Positions 5,477-6,056 of a stretch of 6,056 nucleotides of DNA are shown here, piece after piece (positions within the stretch are counted from its first letter, which is position 1; each line of letters begins with the position of its first letter). The notes beneath the pieces are model-generated. The model worked only from the letters and a program-made list of their open reading frames with translations. It did no database searches and was not told where the DNA came from. A program made the translations under genes and the position numbers. Origin of the DNA: an uncultured Eubacteriales bacterium (GTDB taxonomy: Bacteria; Bacillota; Clostridia; Oscillospirales; Acutalibacteraceae); the NCBI GenBank assembly GCA_934630995.1, contig CAKTXU010000124.1, positions 1-6,056 on the forward strand. Direction: 5' to 3'.

Positions 5477-5505
5477 AGTATAGCATATTTTCAACAATTT
5501 ATCAA
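5477..5505 (-). promoter_or_regulatory. Promoter of the Cys-rich/CarD unit
   Basis: On the minus strand, TTGATA (5500-5505) is followed after 17 bp by TATACT (5477-5482), preceded by TGC (an extended -10). The predicted start is near 5470, giving a leader of about 95 nt to the ATG at 5376. Confidence 0.78.
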
Positions 5506-5559
5506 AGGGTAATTGTCACAAAATTTCAAACTGCCGTCATCCGCATATTGGACGATACC

Positions 5560-5610
5560 GGACGGCCGGGGCGAGAGCATAAATTTCCTTTGCCTCGCCC
5601 CTCACCGTCC
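5560..5610 (-). other. Large GC-rich hairpin directly after the YhfC-family gene
   Basis: GGACGG and CCGTCC (5610-5605 with 5565-5560), then GGGGCGAG and CTCGCCCC (5601-5594 with 5575-5568), then GCA/TGC (5593-5591 with 5579-5577) form an interrupted 17-bp stem. It begins on the last base of the TAG stop. No U-tract follows on the minus strand, so it is not a classic intrinsic terminator. It may stabilise the mRNA 3' end or be a weak or factor-dependent terminator. Confidence 0.55.
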
Positions 5611-6056
5611 TACAGCTCGCCGTCCAAAAACGCCTTATCCTTCATCGGAGAAGAGGGTTCCCCCTCGCCGTCCCGTGGCTTCTCCCTTTCTCCCGTCTGC
5701 TCTTCCTCCAGGCGCTTCTGCTTGGCCAGAGCCCGCTTACGCTTGCAGTCTCGATACAGCAGCCACACGAGCACGATAATGGCCCCTGTCACGAGCGCTG
5801 TCAGGAGATCAACCAGCCACAAGCTTGTCAGTATCCCGCCGGCATAGAGCCTGACGGGCACATTGCCGACCGCATGTAGCAGAATGGCCGCCGGATACCA
5901 AATCCAATGCAGCCGTTTGGTCACGACCATCCATATCAGAACGGACAGGGCGATATGGAAAAAAATCGCCGTTATCCGCTCGACACCCATCAAAAAATAC
6001 GCGGATGAAGGCGCCGATACCATAGCGGACAGCTGTTCGGTGGCACCGGCTACCTG
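5610..6056 (-). CDS. YhfC-family intramembrane protease, C-terminal part (N-terminus beyond window)
   Basis: The C-terminal 148 residues of an integral membrane protein that resembles the YhfC family of putative glutamic-type intramembrane proteases. The frame is open to the window edge at 6056, so the N-terminus and first active-site motif are missing; the ATG at 6023 is internal. Visible are GVERITAIFFHIALSVLIW (24-42), with E26, R27 and H34, and LLHAVGN (59-65), with H61 and N65. These resemble the second and third conserved motifs of this fold. Hydrophobic segments lie at about 28-46, 51-68 and 75-100. A very hydrophilic, charged tail of about 47 residues follows (RDCKRKRALAKQKRLEEEQ at the start), presumably cytoplasmic. 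The tail is longer than I would expect for the family. It ends with TAG at 5610, where a large hairpin begins. No partner gene is evident in the window. Confidence 0.78.
   Translation of the reverse strand, partial: QVAGATEQLSAMVSAPSSAYFLMGVERITAIFFHIALSVLIWMVVTKRLHWIWYPAAILLHAVGNVPVRLYAGGILTSLWLVDLLTALVTGAIIVLVWLLYRDCKRKRALAKQKRLEEEQTGEREKPRDGEGEPSSPMKDKAFLDGEL

Overview
The window reads as a stretch of chromosome from a Gram-positive, low-oxygen-type Bacillota, most likely a Clostridia member of the Oscillospiraceae kind. This rests on strong purine-rich Shine-Dalgarno sites, textbook sigma-A-type promoters (TTGACA-17-TATCAT and TTGATA-17-TATACT with an extended -10), intrinsic terminators, and family content (YhfC-type membrane protease, short CarD-like regulator, HutC-type GntR regulator). 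The taxonomic call is inference. Every gene I support is on the minus strand, so the biological reading order runs from high to low coordinates.

Layout, in transcription order. (1) 6056-5610: the C-terminal half of a YhfC-family intramembrane protease, followed by a large GC-rich hairpin without a U-tract (5560-5610). (2) A promoter (5477-5505) is followed by a leader holding a long stem-loop with a U-tract (5408-5464), that is, a terminator between promoter and gene. Next come a 94-residue Cys-rich protein (5376-5092), a CarD-like transcription regulator overlapping it by 4 bp (5095-4577), and a decayed small gene carrying three apparent 1-bp deletions (4558-4340). An intrinsic terminator (4283-4320) closes the unit. 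(3) A second promoter (4239-4267), with a palindrome over its -10, drives a carbohydrate operon: zinc-type medium-chain dehydrogenase (4181-3156), xylulokinase-like FGGY kinase (3140-1626), SMP-30/gluconolactonase-type lactonase (1501-458) and a GntR/HutC regulator (468 to beyond the window edge).

The four operon genes make sense together. A polyol or sugar is oxidised by the dehydrogenase, a sugar is phosphorylated by the kinase, a sugar lactone may be opened by the beta-propeller enzyme, and the GntR protein probably senses a phosphorylated or acidic intermediate and controls the operon promoter. The exact substrate is not readable from sequence. The kinase differs from E. coli xylulokinase in its sugar-binding motif, so D-xylulose should not be assumed.

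The least ordinary signals are (a) a ~104-bp MITE-like foldback element, flanked by ATCGAT on both sides, which appears to have inserted between the ribosome-binding site and the start codon of the lactonase gene; (b) the probable attenuator leader ahead of the Cys-rich/CarD pair; and (c) the tight Cys-rich/CarD/decayed-gene cassette itself.
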